From Oscillospiraceae bacterium (GTDB lineage Bacteria > Bacillota > Clostridia > Oscillospirales > Ruminococcaceae), in contig JALEJO010000021.1 in assembly GCA_022769365.1 (NCBI GenBank), positions 1-39,460 of the forward strand: a DNA stretch of 39,460 nt, given 5' to 3'. The translations under genes and the position numbers were made by a program. Of this stretch, positions 7,070-15,372 are shown in pieces. Below the pieces are notes generated by a model that made no database searches, was not told where the DNA came from, and saw only the letters and a list, made by a program, of their open reading frames with translations. Position 1 is the first letter of the stretch; each line of letters starts with the position of its first letter.

Positions 7070-7837
7070 ATGAAAGTAACATTACTTGCACATACAGCAC
7101 AGCCTGAATATATAGTTGCGGCGGCGGCGAAACTTTGTTATTCCGAAAGTTCCGCCTCAGATTTAATGGAGGGACTTGACGATAAAAAAGCGGCAGATTT
7201 TGTTGAAATGCTAAGCAGTTTCGGGCATATGAGTCCTGTTGAACACGTTTCATTTACATTTGCAATTGAGGGTGTTTCAAGAACATTTTTAGCACAGGTA
7301 ACAAGACACAGAATAGCCTCTTTTTCAGTGCAGAGTCAAAGATATGTAAAGCAGAAAAATTTTATTTACATAACACCGCCTGAAATTGAAAAAGATGAAA
7401 AAGCACTTGAAATATTCAACAAATCAATGCAAAATGCACTTGATTCATATAATAAAATAGCCGATATTTTATCTGAAAAATATAAAAAAGAATATCTTGC
7501 GGCAGGAATGACAGAAAAGGCAGCAAATTCAAAAGCAGAGAAAAAAGCAATTGAAGATGCAAGATTTGTCTTGCCAAATGCCTGCGAAACAAAAATGGTA
7601 ATGACAATGAACGCAAGAGAATTAAAACACTTTTTCAATATGAGATGCTGCAACAGAGCTCAATGGGAAATAAGAGATGTTGCAAAAGAAATGTATCGTC
7701 TTGCGTATAAAGCTGCACCGTCAATTTTTGAAAAATCAGGTCCTTCCTGTGTCTGCGGAAAATGTCCTGAAGGAAAAATGACTTGTGGAAAAGCGGAAGA
7801 AGTCAGAAGAGAATACGAGGCGATAAAGAATGAATAA
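7070..7837 (+). CDS. thyX: FAD-dependent thymidylate synthase ThyX
   Basis: Makes dTMP from dUMP using methylene-THF and reduced flavin. The protein is 255 residues. The ThyX signature RHRxxSxxxxSxR is seen at 79-91 (RHRIASFSVQSQR), and SPVEHVSFTF at 55-64 is the conserved segment before it. The C-terminus has an extra Cys-rich tail (CVCGKCPEGKMTCG), which might bind metal; I would not assign it a role. AAGGAG at about 7054-7059 is the ribosome binding site, directly after the mobile repeat. The gene overlaps tmk by 8 bases, which pairs two successive steps of dTTP synthesis. Confidence 0.97.
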   Translation: MKVTLLAHTAQPEYIVAAAAKLCYSESSASDLMEGLDDKKAADFVEMLSSFGHMSPVEHVSFTFAIEGVSRTFLAQVTRHRIASFSVQSQRYVKQKNFIYITPPEIEKDEKALEIFNKSMQNALDSYNKIADILSEKYKKEYLAAGMTEKAANSKAEKKAIEDARFVLPNACETKMVMTMNARELKHFFNMRCCNRAQWEIRDVAKEMYRLAYKAAPSIFEKSGPSCVCGKCPEGKMTCGKAEEVRREYEAIKNE

Positions 7838-8504
7838 AAGTGGAAAAGTTATAGTAATAGATGGTCTTGACGGCTGTGGAAAATCAACACAGTTTGAACT
7901 GTGTACCCAAAAACTTGAAAAAATGGGCAAAAAAATAAAGTCTGTAAGTTTTCCTGATTATGAAAGTCCATCATCGGCACTTGTAAAAATGTATCTTGCA
8001 GGAGAAATTGCCAAAACGGCAGATGAAGTAAATGCATATGCGGCTTCAAGTTTTTATGCAGTTGATAGATATGCAAGTTACAAAACAAAGTGGGAGAAGA
8101 ATTATAAAAATGGTGAAATAATTCTTGCAGGCAGATATGTTTCATCAAATGCAATTCATCAGATGTGCAAACTTGAAGATTCGGAACACAATGCATATCT
8201 TGACTGGCTTTTTGATTATGAATATGAAAAACTCGGACTTCCGAAAGCAGATGCAGTAATTTTTCTTGATTTGCCTGTTGAAGCATCACAGAAACTTTTA
8301 TCAAAAAGATATGAGGGTGATGAAAACAAGAAAGATATACACGAATCAAATTTTGAATATATGAAAAAGTGCAGGAAAAATGCACTTTATGCCGCCAAAA
8401 AACTCGGCTGGACGGTTATTGACTGTATGGAAAATGAAAACGACATAAAGTCAGTTGAAAAAATAAATCAGGAGATTATGAAAGTTATTTCTGAGGTGCT
8501 TTAA
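7830..8504 (+). CDS. tmk: Thymidylate kinase (dTMP kinase)
   Basis: A P-loop kinase of 224 residues, converting dTMP to dTDP with ATP. The Walker A loop is GLDGCGKST at 12-20. The DRYAS and GRYVSSNAIHQ segments match the dTMP-binding DR-Y and lid-proximal motifs. It is the next enzyme after ThyX; the overlap with thyX and the 1-base TAATG overlap with the following gene indicate one translationally coupled unit. It is somewhat diverged from the typical Tmk (SFPDYES in place of FPRYG-type sequence), so a broader thymidylate kinase-like deoxynucleotide kinase is possible, but the context favours Tmk. Confidence 0.9.
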   Translation: MNKSGKVIVIDGLDGCGKSTQFELCTQKLEKMGKKIKSVSFPDYESPSSALVKMYLAGEIAKTADEVNAYAASSFYAVDRYASYKTKWEKNYKNGEIILAGRYVSSNAIHQMCKLEDSEHNAYLDWLFDYEYEKLGLPKADAVIFLDLPVEASQKLLSKRYEGDENKKDIHESNFEYMKKCRKNALYAAKKLGWTVIDCMENENDIKSVEKINQEIMKVISEVL

Positions 8505-9400
8505 TGCTTGAATTTCACATTATTTCAGAAAATGATATGGAGAGAATAAAAAAGGCACTGAACTATTCTAAATTTCGTGGCTGTGAATATTGTTTTGCAA
8601 ATAATTTTGCATGGAGAAGACTTGCAGACAGCAGGATAACTTTTTTTGAAGATTTTTATATTGTCTGTGCATTTGATACCGAAAGTGGATACCCTGAATT
8701 TACTTATCCGTCGGGAAAAGGCGATATTTGCAAAGTTATTAAAGAAATGCAGGCTTTTTCAGAAAAAAATAATTCTCCGCTTATAATCAATTCAGTTTCC
8801 GAAGAAAATCTTGGATTTTTCAAAGATTATTATGGAAACAGTGCGGAAATTACGTCAGATGAGGGCGATTTTGATTATATTTATTCAAGAGAAGCACTTG
8901 CTGAACTGAAAGGTAAAAAATATCACGGAAAAAGAAATCATATAAAGCGTTTCAAAGAAATGTATGATTATGAATACAGAGAAATAAAAGAATCTGATTT
9001 TGATGATATATATGTTTTCAGTTCAAAGCTTTATAATGATAAAAATGGTGTTGATGTTGAATCCGAAATAGCGGAACAGTTTGCGATAAATGCATTTCTG
9101 GAAAACTATGAAAGATTCGGACTTAAAGGCGGAATTTTGTTCGCAGACGGAAAAATGGCAGCTTACACGATAGGCGAACCTATAACAGATGATACTTTTG
9201 GAGTTCATATTGAAAAAGCAGATACATCTTTTCACGGTGCATATGCTGTGATAAATAATTGTTTTGCAAATTCAATAGATGAAAATTATAAATATTTAAA
9301 CAGAGAAGAGGACCTTGGAATTGAGGGACTCAGAAAAGCAAAAAGGTCTTATAAACCTGAATTTTTATTGAAAAAGTTCACGGTTAAAGTAAATCAGTAA
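8504..9400 (+). CDS. DUF2156 (GNAT-like, phosphatidylglycerol lysyltransferase C-terminal domain) protein
   Basis: A soluble protein of 298 residues. Its fold signature is that of DUF2156: YHGKRNHIKRF mid-protein, GGILFADGKMAAYTIGE, then FHGAYAVINNCFA and YLNREEDLGIEGLRKAKRSYKPEF at the end. The family is a doubled GNAT fold related to the catalytic domain of MprF and to aminoacyl-tRNA-dependent transferases, but standalone cytosolic members have no firm substrate. There is no MprF-type membrane domain. Its ATG overlaps the tmk stop by one base. No link to dTTP synthesis is known. Confidence 0.85.
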   Translation: MLEFHIISENDMERIKKALNYSKFRGCEYCFANNFAWRRLADSRITFFEDFYIVCAFDTESGYPEFTYPSGKGDICKVIKEMQAFSEKNNSPLIINSVSEENLGFFKDYYGNSAEITSDEGDFDYIYSREALAELKGKKYHGKRNHIKRFKEMYDYEYREIKESDFDDIYVFSSKLYNDKNGVDVESEIAEQFAINAFLENYERFGLKGGILFADGKMAAYTIGEPITDDTFGVHIEKADTSFHGAYAVINNCFANSIDENYKYLNREEDLGIEGLRKAKRSYKPEFLLKKFTVKVNQ

Positions 9401-9436
9401 ACAGTAATTTTATAAAATTAAAAGGAGTAAATTAAA

Positions 9437-9979
9437 ATGGTATATGTATTTTTAGCAAACGGATTTGAAGAATCAGAAGCACTCGTTCCTGTTGATATGT
9501 TAAGACGTGCGAAGATTGACGTTACAACAGTTGGTGTAACAGGAAAAGTTGTTACAAGTTCACACAAAATACCTGTAACAGCCGATATAACAATTGATGA
9601 ATTTAAAAACGGAAATGATGTTGAAATGGTTGTACTTCCCGGAGGTATGCCTGGAACACTTAACCTTGAAGCTGACAGCACAGTTCAGTCAGCAATTGAC
9701 TATGCAAACGAAAACGGAAAGTTTATTGCGGCAATATGTGCAGCACCTTCTATACTCGGTCATAAGGGACTTTTGAATGGAAAGAAGGCAATTTCATACA
9801 CAGGATTTGAAAAGGAATTAAAGGGTGCAGAGATTGCCACAGGTGAAGGCATTGTTCAGGACGGAAAAATCATTACAGCAAGAGGTGCAGGAGTTGCAAC
9901 ACAGTTTGGTTTTAAACTTGTTGAAGTTTTAAAGGGAATTGAAACAAGCGAAGCTGTTAAGGCTGCAATTTTATGGTAA
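9437..9979 (+). CDS. DJ-1/YajL (PfpI-superfamily) protein
   Basis: A 180-residue class I glutamine amidotransferase-like protein. The nucleophile-elbow cysteine is C101 in AAICAAPSIL, and the conserved Glu partner is E14 in GFEESEA. VVLPGGMPG at 65-73 and the C-terminal ARGAGVATQFGFKLVE complete the DJ-1 pattern. Members are proposed glyoxalases, protein or nucleotide repair factors, or chaperones; the real role is debated. AAGGAG lies about 11 bases before the ATG. The start of the cyclo-ligase gene overlaps its stop. Confidence 0.93.
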   Translation: MVYVFLANGFEESEALVPVDMLRRAKIDVTTVGVTGKVVTSSHKIPVTADITIDEFKNGNDVEMVVLPGGMPGTLNLEADSTVQSAIDYANENGKFIAAICAAPSILGHKGLLNGKKAISYTGFEKELKGAEIATGEGIVQDGKIITARGAGVATQFGFKLVEVLKGIETSEAVKAAILW

Positions 9980-10566
9980 TGGGTATATCACAGGAAAAAA
10001 ATCTGCTCAGAAAAAAATTTAAAGAGCAGAGAAAAAATATAAGTTTGCAAGACAGAACTTTGGCAAATGAGAAGATATTTGAAAATCTTATAAATTTAAT
10101 TGAGATTGAAAATGCAGATTATATTCTGACTTTTATTTCTTTTGGTTCAGAACCTGATACTTTAAAATTTGCTGAATATGTTTTGTCTAATGGAAAAAAA
10201 CTTGCAGCAGCAAAATGTACATCTGAAAAAGGTGTTATGAATTTTCATCTTATAAAAAGTCTTGATGACCTTGAAAAAGGAAGCTATGGAATACCTGAAC
10301 CTAAAAATGATATTCCATTTTTATCTGATGAAGAAATAGATAAAAATAAAGTTCTTTGCATTGTTCCGGGGTATTCTTTTTCAGAAAAAGGTTATCGCCT
10401 TGGATATGGTGGAGGATATTATGACAGATTTCTTTCAGAACATAAAAATGTTAAAACAATAGGTATATGTTTTGATGAAATGATTTCAGATGAAATTCCT
10501 GTGGAGGAGTATGATGTACCTGTTTCACTTGTTGTAACAGACAGAAAAATTACGGAGATTACATAA
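9973..10566 (+). CDS. 5-formyltetrahydrofolate cyclo-ligase
   Basis: A 197-residue enzyme converting 5-formyl-THF to 5,10-methenyl-THF with ATP. N-terminal LRKKFKEQRKNIS and the C-terminal GYRLGYGGGYYDRFL are the family's ATP- and folate-binding motifs. Two ATGs are possible: 9973, and 9979, which overlaps the stop of the preceding gene. The second gives a two-residue-shorter protein. The stop overlaps the mltG ATG by one base (TAATG). Folate supply loosely links it to the ThyX gene nearby. Confidence 0.93.
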   Translation: MVMGISQEKNLLRKKFKEQRKNISLQDRTLANEKIFENLINLIEIENADYILTFISFGSEPDTLKFAEYVLSNGKKLAAAKCTSEKGVMNFHLIKSLDDLEKGSYGIPEPKNDIPFLSDEEIDKNKVLCIVPGYSFSEKGYRLGYGGGYYDRFLSEHKNVKTIGICFDEMISDEIPVEEYDVPVSLVVTDRKITEIT

Positions 10567-12089
10567 TGAACGATAACAAAAGAGATGTTTATGATATTCT
10601 TAATGCCCTTGAAGAGGCAGAAAAGAAAAAATCAGAACAGAAAAATTCAGTTGAACGAACACAAGCGGGCAGAACTGTTTCAAAATCTGAAACAGGGCAG
10701 GAAAGAACCATTTCAGAAAGACGTGCTTCGGCGAACACTTCGACAGTACGAAGAAATGCGGAAGATGATGCCTCAAAAACAAAAACTATGCAGAGAAAGC
10801 CTGCTGATTCAACTCAGCAGAGAACAAGAAGTTCTCAGACAAGGCAGACAAGCGGCACACAGTCGATGAAAAAAAGACCCCAGCGTGAATATGAAGTTAT
10901 AAGTGAAAATAAATCAGATGCAAAAAACAACAAAAAGAAAAAAGAACCTAAAAAGAAAAGAACGAATCATCTTGCAAGACTTATAGTTCTTCTTGTTGTT
11001 ATAGTTGTGATTTCTGTTACACTTTCAGGCGTTATAATATCATTCGGAAGAGATATGCTTGGTGTCGGAAGAAGCAGTGAAACGGTTGTTGTTACCGTTC
11101 AGGACGGTGCAACAGTTAACGACATTGCACAAATGCTGAAAGATGACGGAATTATAAGGAATCCTAAGTTTTTCAGATTGTTTTCTAAAATAAGCAAAAC
11201 GGATTCACTTTTTATAGCAGGTGACCACGAAGTTCGTGCAGATATGGCTTATGAAACACTTATAAAGGCGTTGACATCTGATGCCATAAGCGATGAAAAT
11301 TCTGTAAGTGTTACTTTTGTTGAGGGTACAACTCTTCCTGAAGCCGCAGAAACACTTGAAATAGAGGGTGTATGTGATGCAGATGAATTTATAGAAGCTT
11401 TCAATAAGGCAGATAATTATGGTTTGGAATATGAAAAACATATGCCTACTTTCAGCAATAACAGTAAATTCTATAAAATGGAAGGCTATCTTTTCCCTGA
11501 TACGTATACGTTCTATAAAGATATGTCGCCTGACCTTGTTTGCCAGAAAATTCTGAAAAATTTTGATTCAAAGTTTACAGCTGATATGTACGCAAAAATG
11601 GACAGCGAAAAAATGTCGCTTGATGATGTTATAATACTTGCTTCTATGGTTCAGAAAGAAGCAGGAACAGCGGAAGATATGCCGCTTGTTGCATCAGTAT
11701 TTTTAAACAGATTAAAGGATTCAAACACATATCCAAGACTTCAGTCTGATGCTACTTCAACCTATGTTGAAGATACAATAAAACCGCATATTTCTGAAAT
11801 AGATCAGGAACTTTTTGATGCATATGATACCTACACGTGTACAGGACTTCCTGCGGGTGCTATATGCAATCCCGGACTTGATGCAATAAATGCTGTTTTA
11901 AATCCTGCAAACACAGATTATTATTACTTTTATTCTGATATGAAAACAGGCGAAACTTTCTTTGCTGAAACCTATGAAGAACATCTTGCAAACATAGATA
12001 AGGTAAATGAAAAGTATGGCATAAAAACAACAGATGAATCGGAAGACTCGACAGACGATTCAGAAACAAGCGAGGAAAATAATGAATAA
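10566..12089 (+). CDS. mltG: Endolytic murein transglycosylase MltG
   Basis: A 507-residue membrane-anchored lytic transglycosylase that cuts nascent glycan strands. Residues 1-130 are a polar, low-complexity cytoplasmic tail rich in Lys, Arg, Ser and Gln. One membrane segment (about 136-160) and the outer YceG domain follow. The catalytic glutamate is E365 in MVQKEAGTAEDMPLVASVF, and YPRLQSDATSTY is the family's second core motif. The C-terminus has YFYSDMKTGETFFAETYEEH. The long N-terminal tail is longer than in E. coli but common in Bacillota. It overlaps the upstream cyclo-ligase gene by 1 base and the U32 gene by 8 bases. Confidence 0.95.
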   Translation: MNDNKRDVYDILNALEEAEKKKSEQKNSVERTQAGRTVSKSETGQERTISERRASANTSTVRRNAEDDASKTKTMQRKPADSTQQRTRSSQTRQTSGTQSMKKRPQREYEVISENKSDAKNNKKKKEPKKKRTNHLARLIVLLVVIVVISVTLSGVIISFGRDMLGVGRSSETVVVTVQDGATVNDIAQMLKDDGIIRNPKFFRLFSKISKTDSLFIAGDHEVRADMAYETLIKALTSDAISDENSVSVTFVEGTTLPEAAETLEIEGVCDADEFIEAFNKADNYGLEYEKHMPTFSNNSKFYKMEGYLFPDTYTFYKDMSPDLVCQKILKNFDSKFTADMYAKMDSEKMSLDDVIILASMVQKEAGTAEDMPLVASVFLNRLKDSNTYPRLQSDATSTYVEDTIKPHISEIDQELFDAYDTYTCTGLPAGAICNPGLDAINAVLNPANTDYYYFYSDMKTGETFFAETYEEHLANIDKVNEKYGIKTTDESEDSTDDSETSEENNE

Positions 12090-13299
12090 ACAGAAACTTG
12101 AAATATTAGCACCTGCCGGTGATATGGAAAGACTCTGCTCTGCACTTGAATATGGTGCAGATGCAGTTTACCTTGGAGGCAAAATATTCGGAATGAGGGC
12201 AAACCCTTCAAATTTCGGAAAAGAAGAACTGAAAGAAGCTTGCAGACTTTCTCATGAAAAAGGAGTAAAAGTTTATCTTACAGTAAATACACTTCCAAGA
12301 CAGAATGAACTCCCTCAGCTTCCGCAGTTTTTACTTGACGCACAGGAAGCAGGAGTCGATGCACTTATAGTTGCAGACCTTGGAGTTCTTTCAATAGTTA
12401 AAAAAACTATTCCTGATATGGAAATACATATGTCAACACAGACAGGTATTGTAAATGCTGAAACTTGTAATATGCTTTATTCAATGGGCGTTAAAAGGGC
12501 AGTTTTGGCAAGAGAACTTTCAATTGAAGAAATTAAATCAATAAGAGATAATATTCCTGAAGATATGGAACTTGAAGTTTTTGTACACGGTGCAATGTGT
12601 GTTTCTTTTTCGGGAAGATGTCTTATTTCTGCATATATGACAAACCGAGATGCAAACAGAGGTTGTTGTGCACAGCCTTGCAGATGGAAATATTCACTTG
12701 TTGAAGAAAAAAGACCGGGACAATATTTCCCGATTGAAGAAGATGAAAACGGAACATATATTTTAAATGCAAAAGACCTTTGTATGATTGACCATATAAA
12801 AGAACTTGCAGAAGCAGGAGTTACAAGCTTTAAAATAGAAGGAAGAGCAAAATCAGCCTACTATGTTGCTGTTACAACTAATGCTTATCATATGGCTATG
12901 GAGTATTACAAAAAAGGACTTGACACCCCAAAATGGGTTCTTGATGAAGTTTATAAATGCAGTCACAGAGAATATTCCACAGGATTTTTCTATGGATATA
13001 ATCCGCCTACACAAAACTATGAAACAAGCGGTTACGAAAGAGATTATGACGTTGTTGGAATTATAAAAGAATGTAAAGACGGCAGAATTTTTGCAAGCCA
13101 GAGAAATAAATTTTTCAATGGTGATACTGTTGAAATACTTGTTCCCGAAAAAGAACCTGTTACTCTTGAAGTAAAAGGACTTATGAATGAAGATGGAGAA
13201 CTTATTGAAACCGCAAATCATGCAATGATGAATTTCTCTTTTGAATGCGGCGAAACATTTCCGCCTGAATCAATCATAAGATGCAGAGTTAATAATTGA
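12082..13299 (+). CDS. U32 peptidase-family protein, probably TrhP-type tRNA uridine hydroxylation factor
   Basis: A 405-residue U32 protein. The N-terminal LEILAPAGDMERLCSALEYGADAVYLGG is the family hallmark. The Cys cluster in HGAMCVSFSGRC and NRGCCAQPCRW matches the cysteines that hold an iron-sulfur cluster in U32 proteins. Related proteins (TrhP/YegQ, Bacillus YrrN/YrrO) make 5-hydroxyuridine at tRNA position 34; RlhA modifies 23S rRNA. The old peptidase label is probably wrong. I chose the ATG at 12082, overlapping the mltG stop, over an earlier in-frame ATG at 12034 that would lie inside mltG and add residues unlike the family. The single-gene arrangement fits TrhP better than the paired YrrNO form. 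Confidence 0.88.
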   Translation: MNKQKLEILAPAGDMERLCSALEYGADAVYLGGKIFGMRANPSNFGKEELKEACRLSHEKGVKVYLTVNTLPRQNELPQLPQFLLDAQEAGVDALIVADLGVLSIVKKTIPDMEIHMSTQTGIVNAETCNMLYSMGVKRAVLARELSIEEIKSIRDNIPEDMELEVFVHGAMCVSFSGRCLISAYMTNRDANRGCCAQPCRWKYSLVEEKRPGQYFPIEEDENGTYILNAKDLCMIDHIKELAEAGVTSFKIEGRAKSAYYVAVTTNAYHMAMEYYKKGLDTPKWVLDEVYKCSHREYSTGFFYGYNPPTQNYETSGYERDYDVVGIIKECKDGRIFASQRNKFFNGDTVEILVPEKEPVTLEVKGLMNEDGELIETANHAMMNFSFECGETFPPESIIRCRVNN

Positions 13300-13328
13300 T
13301 TTAAAGATAAGAAACTATAAAGTATTTT

Positions 13329-13360
13329 ACAAAGGCTCTCCTTTTAAAGAGAGCCTTTGT
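13329..13360 (+). terminator. Hairpin terminator after the U32 gene
   Basis: A 12-bp perfect stem (13329-13340 with 13349-13360) has an 8-base loop. The U-tail is weak, so termination may be inefficient. The sequence is strikingly like the central module of the mobile repeat at 6950-6974 (22 of 25 bases). Confidence 0.6.
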
Positions 13361-13375
13361 ATTATAAAATGAAAA

Positions 13376-13401
13376 AGCAGACATAGAGGACTATGTCTGC
13401 T
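13376..13401 (-). terminator. Terminator of the HtrA gene
   Basis: A perfect 11-bp stem (AGCAGACATAG 13376-13386 with 13391-13401) has a 4-base loop. On the minus strand it is followed by TTTTCATTTT. It lies 47 bases past the minus-strand htrA stop. Confidence 0.75.
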
Positions 13402-13448
13402 CTTTCTTACTATAAATGTAAGGAGAATTATAGAAAAAATCTTGATTA

Positions 13449-15110
13449 TTACCAGCCGAAGAAACTCTGTGTTTCAGGCTGTGCTGCTGATGTTGCAGGT
13501 TCTGTTGAAGTCTGATCATCAGCTTTTTTCTCGTCAAGTGTAACATTTACTTTCATTTCCTGACCTGCTCTTACGAGTGTCAGTGTAACAGTATCACCTG
13601 CTGAGAATTTATTCTTTTCATTATTGAGTTCTTCAATAGTTGAGATTTCTTTATCATTTATTTTTGTTATAACATCACCCTGCTGAATGCCTGCTTTTTC
13701 TGCGGCACTGCCTGATGAAACGCTCATAACATATGCACCAACCGGCATATTATAAGCCTGTGCAACTGAATCATCAATGTTCTTGCAAGTCATACCAAGC
13801 TGTGGTTTACCTGTTACATAACCATAGTTTATAAGGTCGTTTGCAATATCGGCTGCTGAATTGATAGGAATTGCAAAACCAAGACCTTCAATAGATGCAC
13901 TGTTTGAAGAATAAGATGTTGACATCTTTGCAGAGTTCATACCGATAACCTGACCACTTCCATTGATAAGAGGACCACCTGAGTTACCGCTGTTTATAGA
14001 AGCATCTGTCTGAATAAGTGTCATCTGCTTTTCGTTTATTGTAACATTTCTGTTGAGTGCTGAAACTATACCGCAAGTAACTGTGTTGTAAAGGTCAAAA
14101 CCAAGTGGGTTACCTATTGCAACAACCATATCACCAACTGAAAGGTCATCGCTGTTACCAAATTCAGCAGGCTTTATATCATCATTTTTATCTATTTCAA
14201 GAACGGCAACATCTGTGTCAAGGTCGTAACCAACAATTTTTGCATTGAGAGTTTCTTCCTGTGCATCAGAAGAAGTGTCGCCCGACTTTTCAATTACAAC
14301 GTGAACTTCTTTTGCTTCACCGCACTTATAATCTGACTCATCATCATAAATAACGTGGGCATTTGTCATAACGTAATAACCGCCTTTGCCATTATCCGAC
14401 ATAACAATACCTGTACCTGTGCCTGTGAGTTTTTGCTGTTGCTGCTGACTGCTTCCGTCATTCTGACCAAATCCGAAATAATATCCATAAAGGTCATTCT
14501 GTGACTGACCGCCTACATATTCAAATGTCGATGAAACACCAACAACGGAAGGTGTGCATTTTTTAGCTATTTCTGCAACTGAAAGTGCTGAACCGGCAGA
14601 AACTGCATCAATCCATGACTTACCTTTTTTTGAAGATGATTCTGAATCAGATGATGCTGTTTTGCTTTCACTTGTTTCAGAAGTTTCAGCAGAATCTTCT
14701 GTTGTTTCATCAGATATATTATTAACAACTCTTTTAATCTGGTTTGCACCAATTCCAACAACACCTGCAACAACGGCAACAGCCGCAATAACTGCAACAA
14801 CCTTTAAACCGGTATGTTTTTTCTTAGGCGGTTTGCTGTCATTTGGATTTGGTGTGCTTGAATAATAGTTTGTGTAACCGTTATTCTGATTATTTGCGTT
14901 TGGATTATTGTAAAAATTACTGTAATCGTTTCCGTAATTGTTCTGATTGTTTCCACTTGTGTTCTGGTAATTATTTCCGATGTTGTCAGTAGTATGTGAG
15001 TTATCAGGTGTACCTCTGTAGTAACTATCTGAATAATTTACAGACTGATTGTTGTTATTATCAGCATTATTTTCTTCATTGTTTTGATTATTTTTGAATT
15101 CTTCACTCAT
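13449..15110 (-). CDS. htrA: Membrane-anchored HtrA/DegP-like serine protease with PDZ domain
   Basis: A 553-residue envelope quality-control protease. Residues 1-95 are an Asn/Tyr/Ser-rich cytoplasmic tail and about 101-121 are a membrane segment. A Ser/Glu-rich linker is followed by a trypsin-like domain with the full triad: H252 (TNAHVI), D300 (DTDVAVLEI) and S377 (SGNSGGPL). One PDZ domain (about 440-530) contains LGMTC and GSAAEKAGIQQGDVITKIND. A Gln-rich insert sits near residue 220. GGAGG on the minus strand (15118-15122) lies before the ATG. It is monocistronic and divergent from the sucrose regulator, with a hairpin terminator behind. Confidence 0.95.
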   Translation of the reverse strand: MSEEFKNNQNNEENNADNNNNQSVNYSDSYYRGTPDNSHTTDNIGNNYQNTSGNNQNNYGNDYSNFYNNPNANNQNNGYTNYYSSTPNPNDSKPPKKKHTGLKVVAVIAAVAVVAGVVGIGANQIKRVVNNISDETTEDSAETSETSESKTASSDSESSSKKGKSWIDAVSAGSALSVAEIAKKCTPSVVGVSSTFEYVGGQSQNDLYGYYFGFGQNDGSSQQQQQKLTGTGTGIVMSDNGKGGYYVMTNAHVIYDDESDYKCGEAKEVHVVIEKSGDTSSDAQEETLNAKIVGYDLDTDVAVLEIDKNDDIKPAEFGNSDDLSVGDMVVAIGNPLGFDLYNTVTCGIVSALNRNVTINEKQMTLIQTDASINSGNSGGPLINGSGQVIGMNSAKMSTSYSSNSASIEGLGFAIPINSAADIANDLINYGYVTGKPQLGMTCKNIDDSVAQAYNMPVGAYVMSVSSGSAAEKAGIQQGDVITKINDKEISTIEELNNEKNKFSAGDTVTLTLVRAGQEMKVNVTLDEKKADDQTSTEPATSAAQPETQSFFGW

Positions 15111-15203
15111 ACTAAAAACCTCCGAAACGAACCTTAGAGTCCGAAATATATTTTGTTTTCTATATAATTGCTTTCTTAACTTCTTTTTTTCTGTCTAATA
15201 TAT

Positions 15204-15209
15204 ATTATA
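15204..15209 (-). promoter_or_regulatory. Candidate -10 box for htrA
   Basis: TATAAT on the minus strand, about 95 bases before the htrA ATG. I see no good -35 at 17 bases, so the assignment is tentative. Confidence 0.3.
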
Positions 15210-15301
15210 CTTTTCTTTATGATGATTTTGTGATAATAAAAGAAAAATGAAGTTAAAGCTTATTAAAAACTAATTTCAACTTTAATTTTTCCAAAAAACT
15301 A

Positions 15302-15330
15302 TTGCAATTCAGGTTTATAGATGTTATAAT
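15302..15330 (+). promoter_or_regulatory. Promoter of the LacI-type regulator gene
   Basis: TTGCAA (15302-15307), a 17-base spacer and TATAAT (15325-15330) lie 42 bases before the ATG. Confidence 0.75.
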
Positions 15331-15333
15331 ATA

Positions 15334-15347
15334 TGAAAACGATACCA
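15334..15347 (+). promoter_or_regulatory. Operator/cre-like site at the regulator promoter
   Basis: TGAAAACGATACCA starts 3 bases after the -10. It matches the CcpA cre consensus TGWAANCGNTNWCA at all but one position and the general LacI-family operator form. It shares 10 of 14 bases with the site at 16432-16445, which suggests autoregulation by the adjacent LacI-type protein or catabolite control. Confidence 0.55.
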
Positions 15348-15372
15348 CAAACAGAAAGGAGAAAGTTTTTAT

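Noticed and set aside
7849-8385. Minus-strand 178-residue open frame opposite tmk
   Set aside because: It lies wholly inside a well-supported tmk gene; its His/Leu/Phe-rich composition is typical of antisense reading.
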